Source: Pseudonocardia sp. T1-2H (GTDB lineage Bacteria > Actinomycetota > Actinomycetes > Mycobacteriales > Pseudonocardiaceae). Taken from it: 64,000 bases of DNA. Positions 29,298 to 38,523 of this stretch are shown piece by piece (the stretch's first letter is position 1; each line of letters begins with the position of its first letter). A program made the translations under genes and the position numbers. Location: assembly GCF_038039215.1 (NCBI RefSeq), contig NZ_JBBPCL010000001.1, forward strand, positions 6,076,001-6,140,000, written 5' to 3'. The notes below the pieces were generated by a model that saw only the letters and a list, made by a program, of their open reading frames with translations, was not told where the DNA came from and searched no databases.

Positions 29298-29576
29298 ATG
29301 GCCGAGCGCCGCGTCAAGGTCGGATCGTCCGTGGGGCTGCACGCCCGCCCCGCCAACCTGTTCTGCAAGGCCGCCGGGCAGCAGCCCGCGAAGGTCACCA
29401 TCGCCGCGGGTGACCGCGGCCCGGTCGACGCCCGCAGCATCCTCTCCGTCCTCGGGCTCGGGGTGAACAGCGGCGAGGAGGTCGTGCTCACCGCCTCCGA
29501 CGACGCGGACGGCGAGGCCTCGCTGGACGCGCTGGCGGACCTGCTGGCCCAGGACCTGGACGCCGTCCCCAACTGA
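29298..29576 (+). CDS. ptsH: Phosphocarrier protein HPr
   Basis: 92-aa energy-coupling protein between enzyme I and IIA. The active His is H15 in VGLHARPANLF, the canonical position, and a Ser47 in ARSILSVL corresponds to the regulatory serine site of Gram-positive HPr. No HPr kinase is seen in the window. It lies 19 bases after fruA with GAGGAG as ribosome site. Confidence 0.94.
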   Translation: MAERRVKVGSSVGLHARPANLFCKAAGQQPAKVTIAAGDRGPVDARSILSVLGLGVNSGEEVVLTASDDADGEASLDALADLLAQDLDAVPN

Positions 29577-29809
29577 GCCACCCGGGCGCTCGCTCCTCCT
29601 GAGCGCTCCCCTGCCGGACGGGCGGTTCTGCCGAGGGCACTCGGGAGGGCCGCCCGTTCGCACGTCCGGATGTTTCGTCGCTGTGACAACCGGCGGAAGG
29701 CCGACCCCCAGCGATGGCCCGGGGACGGTGCAGGGGCGACGATGGCTGCAGGACCTCACCGTTCCCGACGTCGCGAGCGGACGCACTCCCGATAGGACGG
29801 AGCACCACG

Positions 29810-32581
29810 GTGACCGCGAGCGCCCACCGCACCGAACTGCTGGCCCCGGACTCGCTGGCCGCGCACTCCGGTGTCGTCTCCGAGTCCGAGCACGACGCGC
29901 TGCGGGCGGACATCCGCCGGCTCTCGACGATGCTCGGCCGGACCGTCGCCCACCAGGCGGGGGACGAGCTGCTGGAGCTGGTCGAGGAGGTCCGCAAGCT
30001 CGCCCGGGACGCCACGGCGAAGGGCGGTGACCCGGACGCGGTCACCCGGCGGCTCGCGGGACTGGACACCGGCACCGCCGTCACCCTGGCCCGGGCGTTC
30101 TCCCAGTACTTCCAGCTCGCGAACGTCGCCGAGCAGCTGCACCGCTCCCGCGAGCTGCGGACCCTGCGCCCGCAGGACGCGCGCCCGTTGCACACGGTCA
30201 TGGAGCGCCTCGCCGCGGAGGCGGACCGCGCCGCCGTCCAGGACGTCCTGGCCCGGGCCCAGCTGCGGCCCGTCTTCACCGCGCACCCCACCGAGTCCTC
30301 CCGGCAGTCCGTGCTGGCGATCCTGCGCCGGGTCGCGGACGGGTTGGACCACGGGCTCCCCGACGACGAGCTGGGCGCGCTCGTCGACCTGCTCTGGCAG
30401 ACGGACGAGATCCGGCCCGGCAAGCCGACCGTCGCCGACGAGGCCCGCGCCGTCGGCTGGTTCATGGAGCAGCTGGGCTCGCGCACCGTCCCGGACGTGA
30501 TCGGCGAGTTCGGCCGGGAGGCGAAGGCGCACGGCTTCGACGTCCCGGCGGACTCGCGCCCGTTGACGCTCGGGGTCTGGGTCGGCGGGGACCGCGACGG
30601 CAACCCCAACGTGACCCCGGACGTCACCCGCGACACCCTCGAGCTCTACGCGGACCGTGCCCTGAAGATCCACGGCGCGCTGGTCGAGCAGCTGATCCAG
30701 GAGCTCTCGATCTCCACCAAGGTCGTGGGCGTCTCCGAGGAGCTGCGCGGCGCGCTGGCCCGGGACCGGCGCAGCCTCCCGGAGATCCACGAGCGCTTCA
30801 TCCGGCTCAACGCGAACGAGCCGTACCGGCTCAAGCTGTCCTACATCCAGGCGCGGCTGGAGAACACCCGCGCCCGGATCGCGGAGAAGGCCGCGCACGT
30901 CCCCGGGCGGGACTACCAGGGCTCGACGGAGTACGTCGCGGACCTGGGCGTCCTGGACCGCTCGCTGCGCGGCCACCTCGGCGCCCGGATCGCGGACGGC
31001 ACCCTCGCCCGCACCATTCGCGCAGGCCAGGCGCTCGGGCTGCACCTCGCCGAGCTGGACATCCGCGAGCACAGCCAGCGCCACCACGACGCCCTCGGCG
31101 CGATCTACGACTCCCTCGGCGAGCTGGACAAGCCCTATGCGGAGCTGACTCGTGAGGAGCGCCGGGAGCTGCTGTCGCAGGAGCTGCAGGGCGGGCGGCC
31201 GCTGATCCGCCGGCACTACGGCGTCCCGGACGAGGCCGCGCAGGTCGTCGCGACGTTCGACATGCTGCACGAGGTCCAGCACGAGTTCGCCCCGGAGGTC
31301 GCGCAGACCTACATCGTGTCCATGGCCCAGGACGTCGACGACATCCTGGCCGTCACGGTGCTGGCCCGCGAGTCCTACATGGTCGAGCTGAAGACGGACC
31401 CGCGCTCGTCGGTGGACCTGGTGCCGCTGTTCGAGACCGTCGAGGAGCTTCTCCAGGCGGGCCCGCTGCTCGACGCGCTGCTGTCCGACCCGGGCTACCG
31501 CCAGCAGGTCCGCAACCGCGGCGACCTGCAGGAGATCATGCTGGGCTACTCGGACTCCAACAAGGGCGCCGGGATCACCAGCTCACAGTGGGAGATCCAC
31601 CGCGCCCAGCGCCAGCTGCGCGACGTCGCCGCGCAGCACGGCGTCCGGCTGCGGCTCTTCCACGGCCGCGGCGGCTCCGTCGGCCGCGGTGGCGGCCCTG
31701 CTGGCGAGGCGATCGCGTCCGCCCCGTACGGCAGCGTCGACGCCACGATGAAGCTCACCGAGCAGGGCGAGGTCATCTCGGACAAGTACTCGCTGCCGAC
31801 CCTCGCGCACGACAACCTGGAGATCCTGCTCGCCTCGATGCTCGACGCCAGCCTGCTCCACCAGGCGTCGCGCTGGCCCGACGAGACCCTCGCCCGCTGG
31901 GACGAGGTCATGACCTGCGTGTCGGAGGCGTCGAAGACGGCGTACCGGCGGCTGGTCGGGGACCCCGACCTGCCGGAGTTCTTCACCTCGGCCACCCCGG
32001 TCGACGAGCTGGGCCGGCTCAACGTGGGCTCCCGGCCGTCGAAGCGTCCGGGCAAGGGCGCCCCCTCCCTCGACGACCTCCGCGCGATCCCGTGGGTCTT
32101 CGGCTGGACGCAGACCCGGATGGTCGTCCCGGGCTGGTACGGCCTGGGCAGCGGGTTGGCGGCCGCCCGCGAGGCCGGGTACGGCGAGACCCTGGAGGAG
32201 ATGCGGGACTGGGCCTTCTTCTCCAACCTGCTCGGCAACGTCGAGATGACCTTGGCCAAGACGGACCTGCGGATCGCCTCGTACTACGTGTCCGCGCTGG
32301 TGGAGCCCGCGCAACAGGGGCTGTTCGAGCTGATCCGGGCCGAGCACGAGCTGACCCTGCGCGAGCTGCTGCGGCTCACCGGGGACAGCACGCTGCTGGA
32401 ACGGCACCCCGTCCTGCGCAACACGCTCTCGGTGCGCAACGCCTACCTCGAGCCGCTGCACCACCTGCAGGTCGAGCTGCTGGCCCAGCGCCGCAAGGCG
32501 GGCGAGTCGGACCCGGACCTCGAGCGCGCCCTGCTGCTCACCATCAACGGCATCGCGGCGGGCATGAAGAACACCGGCTGA
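29810..32581 (+). CDS. ppc: Phosphoenolpyruvate carboxylase
   Basis: Anaplerotic enzyme that converts PEP and bicarbonate to oxaloacetate in the cytosol. It is 923 aa from GTG 29810. Both family signatures are present: FTAHPTESSR with the catalytic His, and GYSDSNKGAG. VGGDRDGNPNV and the glycine loop HGRGGSVGRGGGPA are also clear, and the C terminus ends in MKNTG as expected. Its position after the PTS genes puts two PEP consumers side by side. A palindromic repeat begins 3 nt after its stop. Confidence 0.95.
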   Translation: MTASAHRTELLAPDSLAAHSGVVSESEHDALRADIRRLSTMLGRTVAHQAGDELLELVEEVRKLARDATAKGGDPDAVTRRLAGLDTGTAVTLARAFSQYFQLANVAEQLHRSRELRTLRPQDARPLHTVMERLAAEADRAAVQDVLARAQLRPVFTAHPTESSRQSVLAILRRVADGLDHGLPDDELGALVDLLWQTDEIRPGKPTVADEARAVGWFMEQLGSRTVPDVIGEFGREAKAHGFDVPADSRPLTLGVWVGGDRDGNPNVTPDVTRDTLELYADRALKIHGALVEQLIQELSISTKVVGVSEELRGALARDRRSLPEIHERFIRLNANEPYRLKLSYIQARLENTRARIAEKAAHVPGRDYQGSTEYVADLGVLDRSLRGHLGARIADGTLARTIRAGQALGLHLAELDIREHSQRHHDALGAIYDSLGELDKPYAELTREERRELLSQELQGGRPLIRRHYGVPDEAAQVVATFDMLHEVQHEFAPEVAQTYIVSMAQDVDDILAVTVLARESYMVELKTDPRSSVDLVPLFETVEELLQAGPLLDALLSDPGYRQQVRNRGDLQEIMLGYSDSNKGAGITSSQWEIHRAQRQLRDVAAQHGVRLRLFHGRGGSVGRGGGPAGEAIASAPYGSVDATMKLTEQGEVISDKYSLPTLAHDNLEILLASMLDASLLHQASRWPDETLARWDEVMTCVSEASKTAYRRLVGDPDLPEFFTSATPVDELGRLNVGSRPSKRPGKGAPSLDDLRAIPWVFGWTQTRMVVPGWYGLGSGLAAAREAGYGETLEEMRDWAFFSNLLGNVEMTLAKTDLRIASYYVSALVEPAQQGLFELIRAEHELTLRELLRLTGDSTLLERHPVLRNTLSVRNAYLEPLHHLQVELLAQRRKAGESDPDLERALLLTINGIAAGMKNTG

Positions 32582-32584
32582 CGC

Positions 32585-32630
32585 CTCGTGCGCGAATAAC
32601 GTTGTTCCCGCGAGGATCTCCGCGCACGAG
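32585..32630. repeat. Palindromic repeat family A, copy after ppc
   Basis: CTCGTGCGCG (32585-32594) and CGCGCACGAG (32621-32630) form a perfect 10-bp outer stem around a 26-nt centre containing AACGTTGTTC. It starts 3 nt after the ppc stop, the position of a terminator. Related copies are at 55146 and 57197. Confidence 0.75.
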
Positions 32631-32653
32631 GGCACGCTACCTTCAGCGCCGGG

Positions 32654-33925
32654 TCAGCCGGCCGCGAGCGCCGGCCGCCCCGCCGGTGAGCCCTCGGTGA
32701 TCCAGCGGCCGAGGCGCTCCCGCGAGAACAGCTCGTCGACGACCATGAACGCCGCCCCCCGCAACCCGACCCGGTCGCTGAGCGGGGACAGCCCCACCTG
32801 CAGGTCCCGGGTGGCCAGCGGGAGCGAGCGGCGGTAGACCGCCTGCCGGATCGACGCCAGCAGCAGGTTCCCGGACGCGCCCACCCTGCCGCCGAGCAGG
32901 ATCATCGACGGGTTGAAGAAGTTGACCAGCGCGGCGAGGGTCTCCCCGACGATCGCCCCGGCCCGCTGCAGGAGCTCGACGGCGACCGGGTCCCCGAACT
33001 CCGCGGCCCGGCCCACGTCGTGCGCGTCCAGCATGCCGGCCTCGGCCAGCCGCGCGGCCAGCACCGGGCTGCGCCCGCTCGCCGCCGCGGCCGTCGCGTC
33101 CCGGGCCAGCGCACCGCCGCCGGCCAGCGCCTCCAGGCAGCCGGTGTTGCCGCACCGGCACACTACGTCCGCCGCCTCCGGGACCGACCCGCCGAGCGAG
33201 ATGTGCCCGATGTCGCCGGCGCAGCCCTGGGCGCCGCGGTGCAACCGTCCACCGGAGACCAGCCCGGCCCCGATGCCCGTGCCGATCTTGACGTAGATCA
33301 GATCGTCCACATGGCGCGCCAGCCCGCAGCGGACCTCGCCGAGCGCCATCATGTTCACGTCGTTGTCCACCCAGACGGGCGCGTCGTACCGGGCGGCGAG
33401 GCGATCCCGCACGGGGTGGCCGTCCCAGCCCGGCATGATCGGCGGCGCCATCGGCCTGCCGGACGCGAACTCGACGGGCCCCGGCACTCCGACCCCGACC
33501 CCCCAGACCGGCGCCGACGGGCCCTCGGCCAGCAGCGCGTCGAACAACGCCTCGACGTGGGCCAGGGTCGCGTCCGGGCCGGCGGCGATGTCCCACGTCT
33601 CGGCCCGGTGTCCGAGGAGCTCCCCGGCCAGGTCGGTGAGGCCCGCGGTGATGCTCGTGGCCCCCAGCTCGGCGACGAGGACGATGCCCGCGTCCGCGCG
33701 GAAGCGCAGCTGGCGGGGTGCGCGGCCACCGGTGGAGGGCCCGAGCGGGCCCTCCGCGACGAGGCCGCTGGCCAGCAGCTGGCCGAGACGCTGGGTCACG
33801 ACCGTGCGCCCGAGGTCGGCGCGACGGGCCAGCTCCGGCCGTGTCTGCGCCTCGCCCGAGCGTATGAGGTCGAGCAGGGTCACCAGGCCGTCGAGTTGGT
33901 CCGGTGCGATCCCCGGCTCCGCCAT
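32654..33925 (-). CDS. ROK family transcriptional regulator
   Basis: 423-aa sugar-responsive repressor. The N-terminal winged helix (ELARRADLGRTVVTQRLGQL) is followed by a ROK sugar-binding domain: WVDNDVNMMALGE, IGTGIGAGLVSGG, and the zinc-binding CRCGNTGCLEAL motif. ATG 33925 has GAAGGAGG upstream. It is divergent from the 13-kb catabolic operon across 106 bp, so it very probably represses that operon until a sugar or derived metabolite binds. Confidence 0.9.
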   Translation of the reverse strand: MAEPGIAPDQLDGLVTLLDLIRSGEAQTRPELARRADLGRTVVTQRLGQLLASGLVAEGPLGPSTGGRAPRQLRFRADAGIVLVAELGATSITAGLTDLAGELLGHRAETWDIAAGPDATLAHVEALFDALLAEGPSAPVWGVGVGVPGPVEFASGRPMAPPIMPGWDGHPVRDRLAARYDAPVWVDNDVNMMALGEVRCGLARHVDDLIYVKIGTGIGAGLVSGGRLHRGAQGCAGDIGHISLGGSVPEAADVVCRCGNTGCLEALAGGGALARDATAAAASGRSPVLAARLAEAGMLDAHDVGRAAEFGDPVAVELLQRAGAIVGETLAALVNFFNPSMILLGGRVGASGNLLLASIRQAVYRRSLPLATRDLQVGLSPLSDRVGLRGAAFMVVDELFSRERLGRWITEGSPAGRPALAAG

Positions 33926-33972
33926 CGTCCCCCTCCTTCGCGCGTGTGGCCGACGGTTCCGAGCGTAAGCTA

Positions 33973-34000
33973 TTGACTTCTGTTTGTAGCGAACATTAGC
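33973..34000 (+). promoter_or_regulatory. Possible promoter/operator between the ROK gene and the catabolic operon
   Basis: TTGACT at 33973-33978 and ATTAGC at 33995-34000 (16-bp spacing) lie in an AT-richer patch (CTTCTGTTTGTAGCGAACATT). This is the likely site of operon transcription and ROK binding. The -10 match is weak. Confidence 0.45.
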
Positions 34001-34031
34001 GTGCTCGCATCGGTCCAAAGGAGGAGCGGGC

Positions 34032-34850
34032 ATGCGACTCGGCTACCACTCGATCACCTGGGGCGGCGTCACCGGCGACGCGTCCGGGGTCACCAGCGTC
34101 AAGGACCTCGTCTACCGCGTCCCCGGGGACATGCACCGCGCCCTGCGCGACATCGCCGCGGCCGGGTACGAGGGCGTCGAGATCTTCGACGGCAACGTCG
34201 CGGAGCTCGCCGACGCCGGCCTGGCGGAGCTGCTCGACGAGACCGGGCTCGCCCTGGTCAGCGTCTACACCGGCGCCAACTTCATCTATCCGGACATCCT
34301 CGACGACGAGCTGTACCGGGTCCGGCGCGCCGCCGAGCTCGCGCAGCGCTTCGGCGCCGAGCAGCTCGTCGTCGGGGGCGGGGCCCGCCGCGCCGCCGGC
34401 ACCACCGACCTCGACTACGACCGGCTCGGCGAGGCCCTCGACACCGTGGACGGGATCGCCGGCGAGCACGGCCTCTCGGCCTGCTACCACCCGCATCTGG
34501 GCACGATCGTCGAGGGACCGGACGAGGTCGAGAAGGTCTTCGCCCGCACCCGGATCGGCTTCTGCCCGGACACCGCGCACCTCGCCGCGGGCGGCGGGGA
34601 CCCGGCGGCGCTGATCCGCCGCTACCCGGACCGCATCCGGCACGTGCACCTGAAGGACCTGCGGAACGGCGCGTTCCTGCCCCTCGGCGAGGGCGACGTC
34701 GACTTCGACGACGTGCTCGCCGCGGTCCGCGAGGTCGGCTACGACAGCTGGCTCCTCGTCGAGCTCGACTCCTACGACGGCGACCCCGCCGAGGCGGCCC
34801 GGATCAGCAAGGCGTTCCTCGACGCCCACCTGCCCAAGGCGCTCGCATGA
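34032..34850 (+). CDS. Sugar phosphate isomerase/epimerase family TIM barrel (IolE-like)
   Basis: 272-aa AP-endonuclease-2-fold enzyme and first gene of the operon. Metal-ligand segments typical of the family are seen: YEGVEIFDGN, ACYHPHLGTIVEGP, GFCPDTAHLAAGG, RHVHLKDL and LLVELDSYD. It is most like 2-keto-myo-inositol dehydratase and hydroxypyruvate isomerase relatives. ATG 34032 has AAAGGAGGAG upstream. It overlaps the next gene by ATGA. It probably acts on a keto-sugar, but the reaction (isomerisation, dehydration or beta-elimination) is not determinable. Confidence 0.82.
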   Translation: MRLGYHSITWGGVTGDASGVTSVKDLVYRVPGDMHRALRDIAAAGYEGVEIFDGNVAELADAGLAELLDETGLALVSVYTGANFIYPDILDDELYRVRRAAELAQRFGAEQLVVGGGARRAAGTTDLDYDRLGEALDTVDGIAGEHGLSACYHPHLGTIVEGPDEVEKVFARTRIGFCPDTAHLAAGGGDPAALIRRYPDRIRHVHLKDLRNGAFLPLGEGDVDFDDVLAAVREVGYDSWLLVELDSYDGDPAEAARISKAFLDAHLPKALA

Positions 34851-36010
34851 GCCGGCGCGCACGCGGCCGCGCCGTCGCCGTCGCGGTCGCCCTGCTCGTC
34901 GCCCTCGCGGGCTGCGCGAGCACCGGCACGGCCGCCCCGCCGCAGCGCGGGTACCCGCCCGCCCAGCAGGCGCTCGCCGCCCTCGCCGGCACCGTCCTCG
35001 CCACCGGCCCCAACGGCGAGACCCCGGCCAGGGCGGACGCGGTGAGCCTCACCCCGGCCGAGATCGAGCAGGTCCGGGCGAAGAAGGCCACCGCCGCGAT
35101 CGTCATGCACTACACCGGCGACGGCTGGACCGACGCCCAGATCGCGGGCCTGCGCCAGCAGTTCGACGAGCTGGGCATCGAGGTCGTCGCCGTCACCGAC
35201 GCCAACTTCGAACCCGACCGCCAGGTCTCCGACATCGAGACGGTGCTCGCGCGCAAGCCGGACATCATCGTCTCCATCCCCGCCGACCCGGTGGCCACCG
35301 CGGGCGCCTACCGGCAGGCCGCCGCGGCCGGCGTGAAGCTCGTCTTCATGGACAACGTGCCGCAGGGCATGGTGGCCGGGAAGGACTACGTCTCCGCGGT
35401 GTCGGCGGACAACGTCGGCAACGGCGTGGTGGCCGCGCACCTGATGGCCGACGCGATCGGCGGCCGGGGCGAGATCGGCGTCGTCTTCCACGAGGCGGAC
35501 TTCAAGGTCACCCGCCAGCGGCTGGAGGGCTTCGAGCAGACGATCGCGAAGGACTACCCGGACATCCGGATCGTCGACCGCAAGGGCGTCACCGGGCCGG
35601 ACTTCGCCGGGCAGGCGCAGGCCGCGGCCACCGCGATGATGGTCAAACACCAGGAGCTGGCCGGGATCTGGGGCGTCTGGGACGTCCCGACCGAGGGCGT
35701 CATCGCCGCGGCCCGCGCGATCGACCGCTCCGACCTGGCGATCACCACCGAGGACCTCGGCCCGAACGTCGCCATCGCGCTGGCCTCGAACCAGTACGTG
35801 ACGGGACTCGGCGCTCAGCGGCCGTTCGACCAGGGGCTGACCGAGGCGAAGCTCGCCGCCTACTCCCTGATCGGCAAGCAGGCGCCGCCCTACGTCGCGC
35901 TCGACGCGCTGCCGGTGACCCACGACAACGTCCTCGAGGCGTGGCGCGAGGTCTACCACTCCGACCCGCCCGCGCAGGTCACCGAATCGCTCACGGGAGG
36001 CCGGTCATGA
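34847..36010 (+). CDS. Sugar ABC transporter substrate-binding lipoprotein (RbsB/PBP1 type)
   Basis: 387-aa secreted binding protein. The N terminus is a lipoprotein signal with lipobox LVALAGC. The mature protein has the type-1 periplasmic fold: AAIVMHYTGDGWTDAQIAGL, DIIVSIPADPVATAGAYRQA, VSADNVGNGVVAAHLMAD and WGVWDVPTEGVIAAARA. It is coupled by ATGA at both ends, so the stoichiometry with the isomerase and ATPase is probably controlled. It belongs with the ATPase and permease that follow. Confidence 0.9.
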   Translation: MSRRARGRAVAVAVALLVALAGCASTGTAAPPQRGYPPAQQALAALAGTVLATGPNGETPARADAVSLTPAEIEQVRAKKATAAIVMHYTGDGWTDAQIAGLRQQFDELGIEVVAVTDANFEPDRQVSDIETVLARKPDIIVSIPADPVATAGAYRQAAAAGVKLVFMDNVPQGMVAGKDYVSAVSADNVGNGVVAAHLMADAIGGRGEIGVVFHEADFKVTRQRLEGFEQTIAKDYPDIRIVDRKGVTGPDFAGQAQAAATAMMVKHQELAGIWGVWDVPTEGVIAAARAIDRSDLAITTEDLGPNVAIALASNQYVTGLGAQRPFDQGLTEAKLAAYSLIGKQAPPYVALDALPVTHDNVLEAWREVYHSDPPAQVTESLTGGRS

Positions 36011-37539
36011 CCGCAGACGCACCTCGTCCCGCGGAGGCGCCGTCGACGCCGGCGATCGAGATGACGGGGATCGAGAAGGGCTTCGGCGGCACCCCGGTGC
36101 TGAAGGGTGTCGACTTCACCCTCGAGGCCGGCGAGGTGCACGCGCTCGCCGGCGGGAACGGGGCAGGCAAGTCGACCCTGATGAAGATCCTCCAGGGCGT
36201 GCACCGCCCGGAAGGCGGCACGATCCGCGTCGCCGGCCGCGAGGTCGCGTTCTCCGCGCCCAAGGACGCCGAGGCGGCCGGCATCGGGATGGTGTTCCAG
36301 GAGTTCAGCCTGGTGCCCACGTTGACGGTGGCCCGCAATGTCTTCCTCAACCACGAGCCGCGCCGCTTCGGCCTCATCGACGACGCCGCCATGGTGCGCC
36401 GCGCCGGGGAGATCCTCGCGGGGATGGGTGTGGACCTCGATCCCACGGCGCCGCTGCACACGCTCTCGACGGGCTACTGGCAGCTCACCGAGATCGCCAA
36501 GGCCCTCGCGCTCGACGCGAAGGTCCTGATCATGGACGAGCCGACCGCCAGCCTGACGAAGACCGAGTCCGAAGCGCTGTTCGCGCTGATCGAGCGGCTC
36601 AAGGGGCAGGGCGTCTCGATCGTCTACATCTCCCACCGGATGGAGGAGATCTACCGCATCTGCGACCGGATCACCGTCCTCCGCGACGGCGGGGTGGTCA
36701 TGACGGAGCCGATTGCGGACGTGACGCCGGAGCGGATCGTCGAGGCGATCGTCGGGCGGCAGATGGAGAACGCGCTCGAGTGGGAGGAGCGCGCCGCACT
36801 CGACGGGGAGGGCCCGCCTCTGCTGGAGGTGCGGAACCTGACCGCGGCCAACGGGGTCACGGACATGTCGTTCTCGCTGCGCGCCGGGGAGATCCTCGGC
36901 CTGGCCGGGCTGATGGGCAGCGGCCGCACCGAGCTCGCGAGGCTGATCTTCGGGATCGACCGGCCCACGTCGGGCGAGATCCTGCTACGCGGCGAGCCCG
37001 CCGGGATCACCAACCCGCGGATCGCCATCGCCAAGGGGATCGCGCTCGTCCCCGAGGACCGTCGCCTGCAGGGCCTCGTCCTCACCCACGCCGTGCGGGA
37101 CAACCTGCTGCTGCCCGCGCTCGGCGGCCTCACCCGGGCCGGGTTCGTCGACGACCGGTCGGGCGACGGCCTCGCCGCCCGGCTGATCGAGCGCCTGCAG
37201 ATCCGGCTCTCCTCGCCGAAACGGCCCGTGAACCTGCTCTCCGGCGGGAACCAGCAGAAGGTCGTCATCGGCAAGTGGCTGGGCCGCGACCCCGACGTGC
37301 TGATCCTCGACGAGCCCACGGCGGGCGTCGACATCGGCACCAAGACCGAGATCATCCAGCGGATCCGCGAGCTGGCCGACTCGGGCAAGGCCGTCATCGT
37401 CATCTCCTCCGAGCTGGCGGAGCTCCTCGCCGTCAGCGACCGCGTCCTGGTCCTGCGGCGCGGCACCGTCACGGCAGATCTCGACCGGCGGGACATCGCC
37501 GACGAGGAGTCCCTCCAGCTCGCGATCCAGGGAGTCTGA
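36007..37539 (+). CDS. Sugar ABC transporter ATP-binding protein (RbsA/MglA type, two ABC domains)
   Basis: 510-aa fused double nucleotide-binding subunit. The first domain has Walker A GGNGAGKST, a degenerate signature LSTGYWQLTEIAKA and Walker B VLIMDEPTAS. The second has the characteristic degenerate Walker A GLMGSGRTELARL, signature LLSGGNQQKV and Walker B VLILDEPTAGVD. This asymmetry is normal for monosaccharide transporters. Start ATG 36007 overlaps the binding-protein stop (ATGA). Confidence 0.93.
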   Translation: MTADAPRPAEAPSTPAIEMTGIEKGFGGTPVLKGVDFTLEAGEVHALAGGNGAGKSTLMKILQGVHRPEGGTIRVAGREVAFSAPKDAEAAGIGMVFQEFSLVPTLTVARNVFLNHEPRRFGLIDDAAMVRRAGEILAGMGVDLDPTAPLHTLSTGYWQLTEIAKALALDAKVLIMDEPTASLTKTESEALFALIERLKGQGVSIVYISHRMEEIYRICDRITVLRDGGVVMTEPIADVTPERIVEAIVGRQMENALEWEERAALDGEGPPLLEVRNLTAANGVTDMSFSLRAGEILGLAGLMGSGRTELARLIFGIDRPTSGEILLRGEPAGITNPRIAIAKGIALVPEDRRLQGLVLTHAVRDNLLLPALGGLTRAGFVDDRSGDGLAARLIERLQIRLSSPKRPVNLLSGGNQQKVVIGKWLGRDPDVLILDEPTAGVDIGTKTEIIQRIRELADSGKAVIVISSELAELLAVSDRVLVLRRGTVTADLDRRDIADEESLQLAIQGV

Positions 37540-37541
37540 TC

Positions 37542-38523
37542 ATGTCAACCTCGACCCTCGACCCCACCCCGGTCGGCACGAAGCCCGGCGGGCCGCTGCG
37601 CGGACTCGACTGGCGCAACTACGCGATCTACATCGGCTTCGTCGTGGTGTTCGCGCTGTTCGCGATCCTGCTGGGCGGCGACGGCTTCCTCACCGGCACG
37701 AATCTCCTCAACATCTTCCGGCAGACCGCGATCATCTCGATCATGGCCGTCGCGATGACGTTCGTGATCGCCTCCGCGCAGATCGACCTGTCGGTCGGGT
37801 CGACGGCGGGCCTGTCCAGCGTCGTCGCCGCGCTCGCGATCGGCAGCACGGGCAACGCGCTGTTCGGCGTGCTGGCCGGGCTCGGCGTCGGCCTGGGCGT
37901 CGGAATCATCAACGGCGGCCTGGTGACGTTCCTCGGGATGCCGTCGTTCCTGGTGACGCTGGCGATGCTCGGCATCGCGTTCGGGCTGGCGCAGTTCATC
38001 ACGACGTCCGCCCCGGTGCCGATCCTGAACGACACGTTCAACGCGATCTTCGGCGGCGGCAACATCGGACCGATCCCCGGGCTGCTGGTCTGGACGGTCA
38101 TCGCCGTGGCCGTCGGCGCGGTCGTGCTGGCCAAGACCCGCTACGGCCGCCAGGTCCTCGCCACCGGGGGCAACCGGGTGGCCGCGGAGTACAGCGGCGT
38201 GAACACCAAGCGGATCACCTTCACGGTGATGCTGGTGTCGTCGCTGGTGGCGTCGATCGCCGGGATGCTCTACGCCGGGCGCCTGGAGTCCGGCCGCTAC
38301 CAGTGGGGCACCGGCGACGAGCTTCTCCGTCATCGCGGCGGTGATCCTCGGCGGGACCTCGCTCTTCGGCGGGGCCGGCAGCGTGATCGGCGCGCTGTTC
38401 GGCTCGCTGCTCATCGGACTCATCAACAACGGCCTGATCCTCGCGGGCCTCGACAACAGCCAGCAGCAGATCATCCGCGGCCTGATCATCATCGTCGCGG
38501 TGGCGCTGGCGCGGAAGAAGTGA
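37542..38523 (+). CDS. Sugar ABC transporter permease (RbsC type), frameshifted in this sequence
   Basis: Membrane subunit of the importer, about 326 aa when repaired. Hydrophobic segments include YAIYIGFVVVFALFAILLGG, IISIMAVAMTFVIASAQIDL, and the conserved QIDLSVGS signature of RbsC proteins. At 38323-38324 one extra T shifts the frame: GCTTCTCC should read GCTCTCC, after which the protein continues VILGGTSLFGGAGSVIGALF to a normal C terminus VAVALARKK. A sequence error or very recent mutation is likely, as every neighbour is intact. Confidence 0.88.
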
